Shown: positions 24,188-32,420, numbered from the stretch's first letter. The stretch: DNA of 42,677 nucleotides from Motiliproteus sp. (GCA_026196225.1 JAPHRD010000019.1:1-42677), one strand, 5' to 3'. Numbers and translations: made by a program. The notes: generated by a model from the sequence alone, not told the origin.

Positions 24188-25228
24188 CCAATCCTGCAAC
24201 TGCTTAGTAAAGGGAGAAATGTTGCCAATATGGTCTGCAACCCAGGCCTGGTGGTAATAGGTATCCAGATAGCGCTCACCGCCATCGCACATTAACGTCA
24301 CGATAGATCCCTGCTGATCGCTGTCGATCATCCTCTGGGCCACCTGCAAAGCCCCCCAGAGGTTGGTTCCGGTTGAGGCACCGGCTTTGCGACCGATCAG
24401 TTTTTCCAGCCAGTGAATAGTCGCGATACTGGCGGCATCGGGTACCTGCAACATCTGGTCGATCACATCAGGCTGAAACGACGCCTCTACCTGCGGACGG
24501 CCAATACCTTCGATACGACTGGAGCGGTTCAAGGTCAGCTCAGAATCTCTGCGCTGATAGGCATCGAAAAACACCGAGTTCTCAGGATCCACCACCAACA
24601 ATTGGGTATCGTAACCTTGATATCGAATATAGCGTCCAAGAGTTGCTGAAGTACCACCGGTTCCGGCACTCATTACCACTGCACTGGGTACCGAATAGGG
24701 TTCGTGCTCCATCTGCTTGAAGATACTCTCGGCAATGTTGTTATTGCCCCGCCAGTCGGTGGCGCGCTCAGCGTAAGTAAACTGATCCATAAAGTAGCCA
24801 CCTACTTCTTCAGCCAGCTTCAGCGATTCTGCGTGCATCTGGGTTGCACAATCGACAAAGTGGCAGCGGCCACCAAACAGCTCAATCTGCCGGATCTTAC
24901 TTTGGGCCGTACTACGGGGCATCACGGCAATAAAAGGCACCCCGATCATTCGGGCAAAATAGGCTTCCGAAACTGCGGTGCTACCTGAGGATGCCTCAAC
25001 AACGGTGGTGCCCTGATGAATCTTGCCGTTGCACAACGCATACAGAAAAAGCGACCGCGCCAATCGATGTTTCAGGCTACCGGTGGGATGGGTGCTCTCA
25101 TCTTTCAGGTAGAGATCGATCCCTCGCCCCATTAGCTTAGGCACCTCCAATTTGATCAGGTGAGTGTCTGCAGATCGATGATAATCCGCCGAGATCCGCT
25201 GAATAGATTCTGCTACCCAATTGCCCAT
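24176..25228 (-). CDS. cds1: PLP-dependent L-cysteine desulfhydrase (Cds1-like)
   Basis: A 350-residue fold-type II PLP enzyme of the cysteine synthase superfamily. The stretch SADTHLIK, LYLKDESTHPTGSLKHRLAR, SLFLYALCNGKI and VVEASSGSTAVSEAYFAR is very close to mycobacterial Cds1. Cds1 degrades cysteine to pyruvate, ammonia and sulfide. K53 in TGSLKHR is the PLP lysine; SAGTGGTSAT is the phosphate-binding glycine loop. It is divergent from a DecR-like regulator, matching cysteine-induced detoxification. O-acetylserine sulfhydrylase activity is the alternative, but the STHPTGSLKHRLA signature favours desulfhydrase. Confidence 0.85.
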   Translation of the reverse strand: MGNWVAESIQRISADYHRSADTHLIKLEVPKLMGRGIDLYLKDESTHPTGSLKHRLARSLFLYALCNGKIHQGTTVVEASSGSTAVSEAYFARMIGVPFIAVMPRSTAQSKIRQIELFGGRCHFVDCATQMHAESLKLAEEVGGYFMDQFTYAERATDWRGNNNIAESIFKQMEHEPYSVPSAVVMSAGTGGTSATLGRYIRYQGYDTQLLVVDPENSVFFDAYQRRDSELTLNRSSRIEGIGRPQVEASFQPDVIDQMLQVPDAASIATIHWLEKLIGRKAGASTGTNLWGALQVAQRMIDSDQQGSIVTLMCDGGERYLDTYYHQAWVADHIGNISPFTKQLQDWLSS

Positions 25229-25334
25229 AAAACTGTTCCATCACTAAGTTCACAACCAATAGAAACAGTGTATGCCAGTCCCAGGAGACAAACTTTCCAA
25301 AACAACCACTGATTTAGGGCTATAGTAGTAAATA

Positions 25335-25361
25335 ATTCTATCAATAGAGCAAAATTAGAAT
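25335..25361. promoter_or_regulatory. Inverted repeat in the cds1/decR-like divergent region
   Basis: ATTCTA (25335-25340) and TAGAAT (25356-25361) form a perfect dyad with a 15-nt spacer in an AT-rich stretch just before the Lrp-type start at 25370. It may be an operator for the adjacent Lrp-type protein. Six-base arms can occur by chance. Confidence 0.35.
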
Positions 25362-25369
25362 AGATACCC

Positions 25370-25822
25370 ATGGATAGCACAGACAAGAATATACTTAACC
25401 TACTCCAGTGTGACTCAACAATCTCTGTAAGTGAGATCGCAGAACAGGTCAATCTATCCAGTACGCCCTGCTGGAAGCGAATTAAACGGCTGGAACAAGA
25501 AGGGATTATCAAGGCCCGGGTAGCCCTTTTGGACGGCGCTAAAGTCGAGCGCAGCGTCTCGGTCTTCGTACACATCAAAACCCAACATCATGACAGTGAC
25601 TGGCTGGAACACTTCGCCAACGTAGTCGGTGAGTTTGATGAGGTCATGGAGTGCTACCGCATGGCGGGCGAGTGGGATTACCTACTGCGGGTGGTGGCCA
25701 AGGATATCGCCTCATTCGACCAGTTCTATAAAAAACTAGTCAACAAAGTCGGCGGCCTATCTGATGTAACCTCCAGCTTTTCCATGGAGGAGATTAAGTA
25801 CACTACTAAACTACCTCTATGA
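25370..25822 (+). CDS. decR: DecR-like Lrp/AsnC-family regulator (cysteine-responsive)
   Basis: A 150-residue Lrp-family regulator. The helix-turn-helix reads VSEIAEQVNLSSTPCWKRIK; the RAM domain has VHIKTQHHDSDWLEHF, YRMAGEWDYLLRVV, LVNKVGGLSDVTSSFSMEE and IKYTTKLPL. These match E. coli DecR (YbaO), which senses cysteine and activates its degradation, far better than generic Lrp. The divergent gene is a cysteine desulfhydrase, which fits. The gene symbol is an assignment by similarity; true orthology was not tested. It overlaps the next gene by 4 nt (ATGA). Confidence 0.85.
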   Translation: MDSTDKNILNLLQCDSTISVSEIAEQVNLSSTPCWKRIKRLEQEGIIKARVALLDGAKVERSVSVFVHIKTQHHDSDWLEHFANVVGEFDEVMECYRMAGEWDYLLRVVAKDIASFDQFYKKLVNKVGGLSDVTSSFSMEEIKYTTKLPL

Positions 25823-26214
25823 TCTATCGACTGCTAGCCGACCTAACCGTTTGCCTGCACCTGCTGTTTATCCTCTTCGTGGTATTCGGTGGCCTACTGG
25901 TATTTCACTGGCCGAAGCTGGCCTGGCTGCATATTCCAGCCTTTTTGTGGGGGGGTGGTATCGAGATCGGCGGTTGGATCTGCCCGCTTACCTACCTGGA
26001 GAATGATCTTCGCTCTCTGGGAGCCACTGCAGGCTACGACACTAGTTTTGTCGAGCAATACATTCTGCCGCTGATTTATCCGCAAATCCTGTTTGGCGAT
26101 AGTTTTCCACCTCAAGGGTTTCTGCTAATTGGCATCGCCGTTCTACTCATCAACGGATTCATTTATATTTTTATCTGGAAGAAAGTTAGTCGTAAATCAA
26201 AGCCATCTCATTGA
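25819..26214 (+). CDS. DUF2784-type small membrane protein
   Basis: A 131-residue inner-membrane protein of the DUF2784 type, with four hydrophobic segments (LTVCLHLLFILFVVFGGLLV; LAWLHIPAFLWGGGIEIGGW; a segment around ILPLIYPQILF; LLIGIAVLLINGFIYIFIW). The signatures IEIGGWICPLTYLEN and a histidine in the first helix are typical. Function is unknown in the family. Its start overlaps the stop of the DecR-like gene, so the two are co-translated. Confidence 0.8.
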   Translation: MIYRLLADLTVCLHLLFILFVVFGGLLVFHWPKLAWLHIPAFLWGGGIEIGGWICPLTYLENDLRSLGATAGYDTSFVEQYILPLIYPQILFGDSFPPQGFLLIGIAVLLINGFIYIFIWKKVSRKSKPSH

Positions 26215-26397
26215 TCTCGATTTCCGGCACATTAGTCTGATGAACAGCCTGTTCGCTTCCAATGGGAGACTTGACTAAATCTTAATCAAACCTTATACAG
26301 ATATTGATTTTTTATCACACGACTTCGATGTCTGCTGTAGGCCGTTAAAAAGGTAAATCACAATAGTTCTCCGCTAATCTCAAACGGGATACAACCC

Positions 26398-27540
26398 ATG
26401 TCCAATCAAAGATTGTTAAGTCTGCTTGCCACTGGCTTATTACTTTTGTCCACCAGCTTTGTACATGCTTTTGGCCTCGGTGACTTGGTCGATAAGGTGG
26501 CCGAAGGTGTTGAGAAAACTAAAGACGCTGTAGTAGATACCGTTTCGGGGCCTGACGACCAGCCTGCAGAGAAGAGCAACCAGCCTGCCCAGGCCTCTCG
26601 AGTGGGAGAGAACGAGGGGGCTTTCGACACACCTGTTGTGCCTAATAAATATATGAAAGGGCGATTCGTCAAAAGCCCCTACCCTGACATGCGAGGAGAC
26701 AGCCGCAAGTGGCAAGGGGTTACCAAAGTTAGTATCCCCAGATATTTCGTCTTCTTCGATAAAAAAGCAGGTCAAAGCGCTTCTGCTTCAGCAGGTTGGA
26801 CCGGCCCCACCGCGAATACACATGTCCACGCAGTGCTTCAAGGCGTTGACCAGGAAACACTGCAGGAGATTACCAACAAAGGTTACCAGGATTCCAAGAC
26901 CAAACTGGCCGCAACTGGATATCAGGTTTGGGGGGTTGAGGAGCTGAAAAACACCAACGAATACCAAACATGGGATACCGGTTCTTACCCTGACATAGAT
27001 AGTGCTAGCGCAAAATTTGTCGCAAAAGGAATGCGTGATTTCAGCATGTTCAAGCAGTATTTTCGACACGGCAATCTGATGAATGAAACTCAAGCGGCTC
27101 TGGTAGAGCCCAAGATCATGGTGAACTTTGCCGCCTTCGGCAAGCAAACCTCCAGCCACGTGGGCTTCCAGCAAAGCACCGCCTCCGCCGAAGTATCCAT
27201 GGGTCCATCCGTACACGCCAACGCATCACTATTTGGATCGACTCTCAAAACCTGCGACAAACACGGCCAGTGTTTCGGTGATGTGATCAATATCCAAACT
27301 GGCCAACCGGTCTACAGCGTCAAACCCTTTGGAACCATCAGGGACACGACGTCCAGTGCAGTCAAAGTTGTTCAGGGGGTAACTAACGCCCTGGCAATGG
27401 TAAGCGGAACAAGTACACGCAGCGATTCAGAAAAAACCGTTTATGCTGACTCCAAGGCATTCAAGGAAGCAGCCTTGGAAGTCATCTATGAAACGAACAC
27501 CCGGCTGATCAACAAGTTGCTAGAAGGAACTGATAGTTGA
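26398..27540 (+). CDS. Secreted protein of unknown function (380 aa)
   Basis: I do not recognise this protein. A signal peptide is clear (hydrophobic LLSLLATGLLLLSTSFVHA, cleavage after about residue 24), with no lipobox cysteine. Next is an amphipathic stretch (GLGDLVDKVAEGVEKTKDAV), a low-complexity linker (about 50-70) rich in Q, P and E, and then a globular domain to the end. Its central part repeats short AFGK/QTSS/VGFQQS-type segments of beta character. It is a single gene and a terminator-like hairpin follows. It may be periplasmic or outer-membrane associated. Confidence 0.6.
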   Translation: MSNQRLLSLLATGLLLLSTSFVHAFGLGDLVDKVAEGVEKTKDAVVDTVSGPDDQPAEKSNQPAQASRVGENEGAFDTPVVPNKYMKGRFVKSPYPDMRGDSRKWQGVTKVSIPRYFVFFDKKAGQSASASAGWTGPTANTHVHAVLQGVDQETLQEITNKGYQDSKTKLAATGYQVWGVEELKNTNEYQTWDTGSYPDIDSASAKFVAKGMRDFSMFKQYFRHGNLMNETQAALVEPKIMVNFAAFGKQTSSHVGFQQSTASAEVSMGPSVHANASLFGSTLKTCDKHGQCFGDVINIQTGQPVYSVKPFGTIRDTTSSAVKVVQGVTNALAMVSGTSTRSDSEKTVYADSKAFKEAALEVIYETNTRLINKLLEGTDS

Positions 27541-27549
27541 TAGATGTAC

Positions 27550-27583
27550 GGCCCGAAGAAGTAACTGATAGATCTTTCGGGCC
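27550..27583 (+). terminator. Likely terminator after the secreted unknown
   Basis: GGCCCGAAG (27550-27558) pairs with CTTTCGGGCC (27574-27583) with one bulged T and a 15-nt loop. It is followed within 6 nt by a short T-run (CCTTTTCC). Confidence 0.6.
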
Positions 27584-27691
27584 CTGACCTTTTCCATTCT
27601 CTGCTACCAAATTAAAACTCTCGGGCAATTCGGGTTAATATCCCTCAAAGAACGAAGCTTCGAAATTAATTTAGCAGGGATGTACCGATCA

Positions 27692-28561
27692 ATGGCCAAA
27701 AAACTATCCACCTCTGCACTTGCGAAAAAGCGCGAACTAACCAGCAAAGAACTTTTTACACAGCTGGAGTCAGCATCCTTTATCAAGCGAGAGAATGATA
27801 GCTGGACCCTGCTGGAATCCGGCGAGAAGGCCGGCGGCGAATACGCCACACATGCAAAATATGGCCAGTACATTACCTGGCCGGAAGACCTGACCATCGA
27901 AAAGTCGGAGCAACAGCCGTTGGTCACGGCTACAGCCATTGGCAAACTGTTTGAGCTGTCCGCCAACCGAATCAATTCCATATTTTCCGAGCTTGGCTGG
28001 ATCGAGAAAGCCCTGAAAGGCTGGACTGTCACTCAATCGGGAAAATCCGTTGGCGGCGTTCAGAAAGAAGACTCTCGCTCAGGCGTTCCTTACGTTTCCT
28101 GGCCAGAATCCATTGCCAGGAACAAATCCCTCAGAGCTACCATTAAAGAACTTCAGGGCGAGAGTTCATCCAAAATCACCGCTATTCCCGCCGAAGCTAA
28201 TCAGAATTTTCGGGAAAAGTTTGAAGCCAAGCTCAGAACCACAGACGGCCACTATGTGCGCTCAAAATCTGAAATGCTGATCGACAACTGGCTGTATATG
28301 GCAGAGATTGTTCACGCCTATGAACGAAAACTACCTATCGAAGAGGAGGTTTACTGCGACTTCTACATCCCCACCGGCAAGGTCTATATCGAGTACTGGA
28401 GTTCTGAAAACGATGACGAATATCTTGCCCGCAAAGCCGAAAAGCAGCAGATCTACAAAAAATACGGTTTTAAGTTGATCGAGTTGAAGGATACCGACGT
28501 TCAGATTCTCGATGATGTGTTACCGCGGCTACTGCTGAAACACGGAATTGAGTCTTACTAG
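27692..28561 (+). CDS. Nuclease-like protein: duplicated N-terminal module plus PD-(D/E)XK-type domain
   Basis: A 289-residue protein in three parts. Two copies of a ~60-residue module occupy about 8-67 and 80-141. They align through WTLLESGEKAGG / WTVTQSGKSVGG and end QYITWPEDL / PYVSWPESI, and each looks like a small winged-helix-like unit. The C-terminal part (about 188-285) reads YVRSKSEMLIDNWLYMA (E194), YCDFYIPTGKVYIEYW (D223, E234) and KYGFKLIELKDTDV. This is the pattern of PD-(D/E)XK nuclease domains found near DNA-repair and helicase proteins. The start at 27692 is chosen because AGGGA is 11 nt upstream; an ATG at 27680 sits directly on that SD. It stands alone; its role (repair, restriction or other) is unknown. 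Confidence 0.65.
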   Translation: MAKKLSTSALAKKRELTSKELFTQLESASFIKRENDSWTLLESGEKAGGEYATHAKYGQYITWPEDLTIEKSEQQPLVTATAIGKLFELSANRINSIFSELGWIEKALKGWTVTQSGKSVGGVQKEDSRSGVPYVSWPESIARNKSLRATIKELQGESSSKITAIPAEANQNFREKFEAKLRTTDGHYVRSKSEMLIDNWLYMAEIVHAYERKLPIEEEVYCDFYIPTGKVYIEYWSSENDDEYLARKAEKQQIYKKYGFKLIELKDTDVQILDDVLPRLLLKHGIESY

Positions 28562-28600
28562 ACGGGTGATGCTTCACAGGGAGCTTGCAAGTCAACAAAG

Positions 28601-29569
28601 TCAGGCAAACCTACTTTTAAACTCTTTTGGCGTCTGCCCGGTTATTTTGGTGAAGGTTTTTCGAAAGGCGCTGATATCCTCATAACCAACCTCCCCGGCA
28701 ATTTTTTCAAAAGATCCGTTGCTGGATTCAATCAGCTCGCATGCTTTCTGTATCCGCAGTCGCTGTAGGTATTGGGTGGGTTTCAGGCCGGTGGCTTTAA
28801 CAAAACGGCGTAGAAACGTCCGCTCGGTCAGATGACTCAATGCTGCCAGCTGTTTGATCACAACGGTCTGCTGAAATTGACGCTGCAATTTGTGTTGAAC
28901 CTTTACGATAGCCGCATCGCCATGATCCAGCTTCGGTGAAAATGTCTGATAATAGCGCTGCTCTCGAGGCGCAGTATCAACAATCAAGAACTTCCCCAAC
29001 TGTCGCATGATTTGCAGATTGGTAAACTGTGCGACCAACTCAAGACCCAGGTCGATCCAGCTCATCAAACCACCGGCGGTGATGATATCGGTGTCGTTGA
29101 TCAACAGCTTATTGCTATCAACCTGCACATAAGAATAGCGCTTGGAAAACTCATCGGATAAGGCCCAGTGAGTGGTGACCTTTCTGCCATCCAGCAACCC
29201 CGTCTCGGCCAAAATAAAAGCGCCAGCGCAGACAGAACAGATGATTGCCCCCTGCTTATGTTGCTGCTTTAGCCAATCGATCAGCGCCTCTTGTGGAGCC
29301 AAGTAAAAACTATCATCCAAACAAGGTGGCAGGACAATAATCTGCAGGGGGGCAGCCCCGCCATCCTGACCGCTGTCTCGCTCAGAACCACAGGACTCAG
29401 CACTATCCAGCTGCAAGCTATCGCAGATATGGGTTTTAAAGACATCCCCCAGATCGTTCTGCCGACAAATCATATTTGCCAGATAAAACTGTTCCGCCAT
29501 GCCCTGCACCGCCGACAGCAGCGCGCCCGGATAATGTACGATACCGATGTTGATCTGACTTTTTGTCAC
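28601..29569 (-). CDS. GlxA-type AraC-family regulator (DJ-1/PfpI domain + AraC HTH)
   Basis: A 322-residue regulator. The N-terminal DJ-1/PfpI-like domain (about 5-190) has GAIICSVCAGAFILAETGLL and a TTHWALSDEF segment. The C-terminal AraC-type double helix-turn-helix (about 220-320) has LSHLTERTFLRRFVKATGLK and EKIAGEVGYEDISAFRKTF, ending TGQTPKEFKSRF. Such GlxA-type proteins control catabolic or nitrogen-metabolism genes. It starts with GTG (GAGG six bases upstream) and is divergent from an isochorismatase-family hydrolase, its likely target. Confidence 0.9.
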   Translation of the reverse strand: MTKSQINIGIVHYPGALLSAVQGMAEQFYLANMICRQNDLGDVFKTHICDSLQLDSAESCGSERDSGQDGGAAPLQIIVLPPCLDDSFYLAPQEALIDWLKQQHKQGAIICSVCAGAFILAETGLLDGRKVTTHWALSDEFSKRYSYVQVDSNKLLINDTDIITAGGLMSWIDLGLELVAQFTNLQIMRQLGKFLIVDTAPREQRYYQTFSPKLDHGDAAIVKVQHKLQRQFQQTVVIKQLAALSHLTERTFLRRFVKATGLKPTQYLQRLRIQKACELIESSNGSFEKIAGEVGYEDISAFRKTFTKITGQTPKEFKSRFA

Positions 29570-29706
29570 TTTCAGCCTCTTTTATGCCAATTCAGCCTAG
29601 AGTATGAAACTTCATTTCGTCGAATAATACAAACCTGACATTGATAACAGCGTTCCTACATAACAGCAGGGACTCTATCCATACTCGACGCGATAAAGGA
29701 ATAGCC

Positions 29707-30309
29707 ATGAGCGAACTAGTGACCATTCGTGATCTTGCCGGCCTAGGCCATGAATCCAGTGCTGTTAGTGATTCTGCACTGGTGATTATTGATGCCCAGA
29801 ACACCTACTGCGAAGGCGTCATGAAACTTGAAGGCGTGGAAGCAGCGCTGGAAGAATGTAAAAAACTGCTTGATCGATTCAGACAGGCGGGGCGCCCTAT
29901 CTTTCATATCCGACATGACGCCGGAGCGGGCACTCCCTACGATGTAAATGAGCCCCTGGGACAGATAGCTGATATTGTTGCACCCATCGAGGGCGAGGTG
30001 GTTATCACCAAGAACCTTCCCAACTCCTTCGCTCAAACCGAACTAGACGGGCTGTTGAGGCAAGCAGGCGTGAACAACCTCATTCTGGTTGGTTTTATGT
30101 CCCACATGTGTGTGAATTCAACGGCCCGAGGCGCATTCAGTTTGGGCTACAACCCCACCGTCGTTGCCTCCGCCACTGCCACTCGCGCGCTACCTTCGAA
30201 AGCAACGGGTAAGACCGTTCCGGCAGAGCAGCTTCACGAAGCCTCTCTCGCAGCGCTCTCAGACCTACCCTCTGCGGTGGTTGCTAACATTGCAGACGTT
30301 CCCGATTAG
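29707..30309 (+). CDS. Isochorismatase-family cysteine hydrolase
   Basis: A 200-residue cytoplasmic hydrolase. The catalytic triad is visible: D29 (ALVIIDAQNTY), K102 (VVITKNLPNSF) and C135 (GFMSHMCVNSTARGA). Family members include nicotinamidase, N-carbamoylsarcosine amidase and isochorismatase; the substrate cannot be chosen here. The ATG at 29707 is preceded by AAAGGA; the open frame extends further upstream to a TTG at 29641 without a good SD. It is divergent from a GlxA-type regulator. Confidence 0.9.
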   Translation: MSELVTIRDLAGLGHESSAVSDSALVIIDAQNTYCEGVMKLEGVEAALEECKKLLDRFRQAGRPIFHIRHDAGAGTPYDVNEPLGQIADIVAPIEGEVVITKNLPNSFAQTELDGLLRQAGVNNLILVGFMSHMCVNSTARGAFSLGYNPTVVASATATRALPSKATGKTVPAEQLHEASLAALSDLPSAVVANIADVPD

Positions 30310-30340
30310 GATCGGGCCAGCAGCTAAAAACAGGGCCTGT

Positions 30341-30367
30341 ATTGGGGGCTTGAGAACAGCCCCCGAT
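30341..30367. terminator. Strong hairpin between convergent gene ends
   Basis: ATTGGGGGCT and AGCCCCCGAT form a ten-pair stem (one G-U) with a 7-nt loop between the isochorismatase-like gene and the convergent BCCT remnant. No T-tract follows on either strand, so it may be a termination or RNA-stability element. Confidence 0.5.
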
Positions 30368-30846
30368 TAAATGCCACTAGCGCCCGAAACCTGAATATCC
30401 TGGCGTTTCTGTTCGCAGCCCTTGTAGAGGCTGACACACATCAAGATCAGTACCAGGGTAAAAGGAAGGCCGGTGGTAACAGCACCCGCTTGCAGTACAC
30501 CCAAGGCCTGAGAGCCGCCGCCAAACAACAGAGTGCCAGCAATAACACCTTCCAGAGATGCCCAGAAAATAGGTTGCGGGACCGGCGCATCGACTTTACC
30601 GCCAGCGGTAATACTATCTATAACCAGCGATCCGGAATCCGACGAGGTGACAAAAAACACCAGCACCAGCATGATTCCTATCGCCGAGGTAATTCCTGAC
30701 AGAGGTAGATTTTCCAGCATCTGGAACATGGCCAGGGAAACTTCACCAATCCCGTTCGACAACTCTCCCACGCCATTTTTGGCCTGATCCAAGGCGGTAC
30801 CGCCAAACGCTGTCATCCACAGTCGGCACCAGAAAATACCTGCATA
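30367..30846 (-). pseudogene. BCCT transporter, C-terminal remnant
   Basis: This minus-strand frame encodes only the last ~150 residues of a betaine/choline/carnitine transporter: LWMTAFGGTALD, VFFVTSSDSGSLVIDSITAG, PIFWASLEGVIAGTLLFGGG and a final hydrophobic helix. Full BCCT proteins have over 480 residues and twelve helices; here the first eight or so are missing. The frame is closed by a stop just beyond 30846. In the neighbouring frame at about 30826-30840 the bases read FLVPT, which would fit before LWMT and hints at a frameshift at the break. The remaining upstream part is not found in the window. Confidence 0.8.
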
Positions 30847-30910
30847 TCAGGTCCAAGCAGTCGACGGCATCGATGCTATTCAACTAGTCGAATTAGCTTT
30901 TAAAAAAATC

Positions 30911-31375
30911 TTAGCTTATGAAATGCTTTAACTGCTCGATGAGCTCATTGGGAAATTGTCGATAGTCCGGGTAGGGTGTAAGAAACACATTACCCTTTTT
31001 CCATACTCGCTGCTGATCATCAAGGGAATCAAAATCTAACTGATCGAGCCCTAGACGCCCCCAACTAGCCTTACCCGCGACTATGTGCCGCGCGTTGACA
31101 GGGATTAACGAATCGCCAAAGCTAATCGCTTCCTTTTGCTTCAACAAATCATGATCTCGATACTGCTTCCAGCTAGCCGCAGGGCCGCACAGCTTCGCAA
31201 GAATCGTAAAGATCTTTCGCCAATGGTTGCCGTTTAAGGCAATCAACTCTGGGACGTCTACTGGCTGTTCAATTGACTCCCGTAATGGCGGATTTGGCAG
31301 GTAGAGGATCAAGCTTGGATTTGGACTTCCGATGTAGTGCGGAGACATAACGCTTCCCGGTAAGGATCTATTCAT
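30911..31375 (-). CDS. Protein of unknown function (154 aa)
   Basis: I do not recognise this protein. It is cytoplasmic in appearance, with a proline-rich beginning (SPHYIGSPNPSLILYLPNPP), a central helix-rich stretch (WRKIFTILAKLCGPAASW) and a conserved-looking end (VFLTPYPDYRQFPNELIEQL). The motif ARHIVAGKASWGRLGL in the middle looks like a binding loop. ATG at 31375; M10 (MSPHYIG) is an alternative start. It lies between a BCCT remnant and an orphan pilin gene. Confidence 0.55.
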   Translation of the reverse strand: MNRSLPGSVMSPHYIGSPNPSLILYLPNPPLRESIEQPVDVPELIALNGNHWRKIFTILAKLCGPAASWKQYRDHDLLKQKEAISFGDSLIPVNARHIVAGKASWGRLGLDQLDFDSLDDQQRVWKKGNVFLTPYPDYRQFPNELIEQLKHFIS

Positions 31376-31493
31376 TGACAGGGCTCAAACCCGTGACCAA
31401 CAGGAGCAAAAAACAGAACAAAGACGCTACTAAAACCCATCTGAAAAACTATTTGGCGACCGGTTTCCTGACTGTGGTTTTTGAGCCGGAGAA

Positions 31494-31994
31494 TTAATCC
31501 AGATTGAATTCCGCACCCGTCCCGGTTGTAGGAAAATAGGAGAAAAAGGGCACTACTGTATTGTCCCAATCAGCACCGTTTTGATTGATATAAACGCACG
31601 CAGTGAAAAATCTGAGAGCTGACCATTCGTCAACTGGGTTGCCGGTAAATACTTCAATCTTGGATGTGGTTTGAAGAAGCCCATTCCAGATTTCAATACA
31701 GCCTGCCGAATCATTCGTTGGAAGATCTGGCCATCCGTCTGTATTCATTAAAACCGTATTGCCATCAAATTCGATGGAAGATGGTTCACCCTTTACTCTC
31801 CACTGACCATTGGCAAGGGTAGTGGCCGTTCTAAAACTAGCCATGGTTGAGCGAGTGCTTTCGACCCATGCCGTTCGGTTTACGTCTATAAATCTAGGAA
31901 GAGCCACCGCCGATAAGATCCCTAGCAATGCGATAACTACAATCAGCTCGATAATCGTAAAACCGCGAGAATCAATCTTGAAAATCAAAGCCAT
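31494..31994 (-). CDS. Type IV pilin-like protein (MSHA-type), orphan
   Basis: A 166-residue prepilin. The leader (MALIFKIDSRG) is cleaved by prepilin peptidase at G^F, followed by FTIIELIVVIALLGILSAVA and LPRF, with the conserved Glu at position 5 of the mature chain. The globular C-terminal part has two cysteines (GCIEIW and TACVYIN) that could form the pilin disulfide loop. ATG at 31994 has AGGGA upstream; an ATG four codons earlier is possible. No pilus assembly genes are nearby, so it would depend on machinery elsewhere, or it is a leftover of a moved cluster. Confidence 0.85.
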   Translation of the reverse strand: MALIFKIDSRGFTIIELIVVIALLGILSAVALPRFIDVNRTAWVESTRSTMASFRTATTLANGQWRVKGEPSSIEFDGNTVLMNTDGWPDLPTNDSAGCIEIWNGLLQTTSKIEVFTGNPVDEWSALRFFTACVYINQNGADWDNTVVPFFSYFPTTGTGAEFNLD

Positions 31995-32128
31995 ACATCC
32001 CTGCATCTATATAGAAGATGGATATTAAGGGCCAATACTACTCGAAATGTTTACAGATTATTAACCTAGTGCGAGACCAGCATGATTAAGTTCTATTGTC
32101 GCGATCTAAAATTTCCGTTATCCGGCTC

Positions 32129-32160
32129 AGTGACCAATGGGTGACCAAACTACGTCACCC
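32129..32160. repeat. GTGACCAA direct repeats and hairpin near tRNA-Arg
   Basis: GTGACCAA occurs twice eleven bases apart (32130-32137 and 32141-32148). The second copy joins a seven-pair stem GGGTGAC/GTCACCC (32139-32160, loop 8). Such repeats can be integrase arm sites, but no integrase gene is present. Confidence 0.35.
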
Positions 32161-32260
32161 TGATCACAGCCGCCTGCTTCGCGCCTATCGCTCCGGCAAA
32201 TCGATTAGCTAATTCCAATGTGGAAACAAGTACTTGAAGAATAGAGACGATTGCTAGGAA

Positions 32261-32393
32261 GTGGCGCCTGGAGGGATTCGTGAGCGCTCACCCTACGGGC
32301 TATTGCCTGCGGCAATGTGTTCTCGCTGCGCTCGGATCGAACCCACGGGACTTCTCACCCTACAGACGTAAGAGCATCTATCCACTTGGCACG
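32261..32393 (-). pseudogene. Broken tRNA-like copy with an inserted palindromic segment
   Basis: GTGGCGCCTGGAGGGATTCG (32261-32280) copies the 3' end of the intact tRNA-Arg at 32421 with two bases missing. It is interrupted by a ~53-nt segment rich in palindromes (GTGAGCGCTCAC at 32280-32291; ATTGCC-TGC-GGCAAT). Then TCGAACCC resumes the T-arm, and a degenerate anticodon/D-arm-like part (GAGCATCTATCCACTTGGC) follows. The acceptor and anticodon stems no longer form, so it cannot be a working tRNA. Confidence 0.5.
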
Positions 32394-32420
32394 AAATCTG
32401 AAAGGTACTTTTCAAAAAAG

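Noticed and set aside
31381-31405. tRNA-like fragment (CAAACCCGTGACCAACAGGAG)
   Set aside because: It resembles the T-arm/anticodon-stem part of tRNA-Arg over about 20 bases, but no further arms can be aligned; chance similarity is possible.
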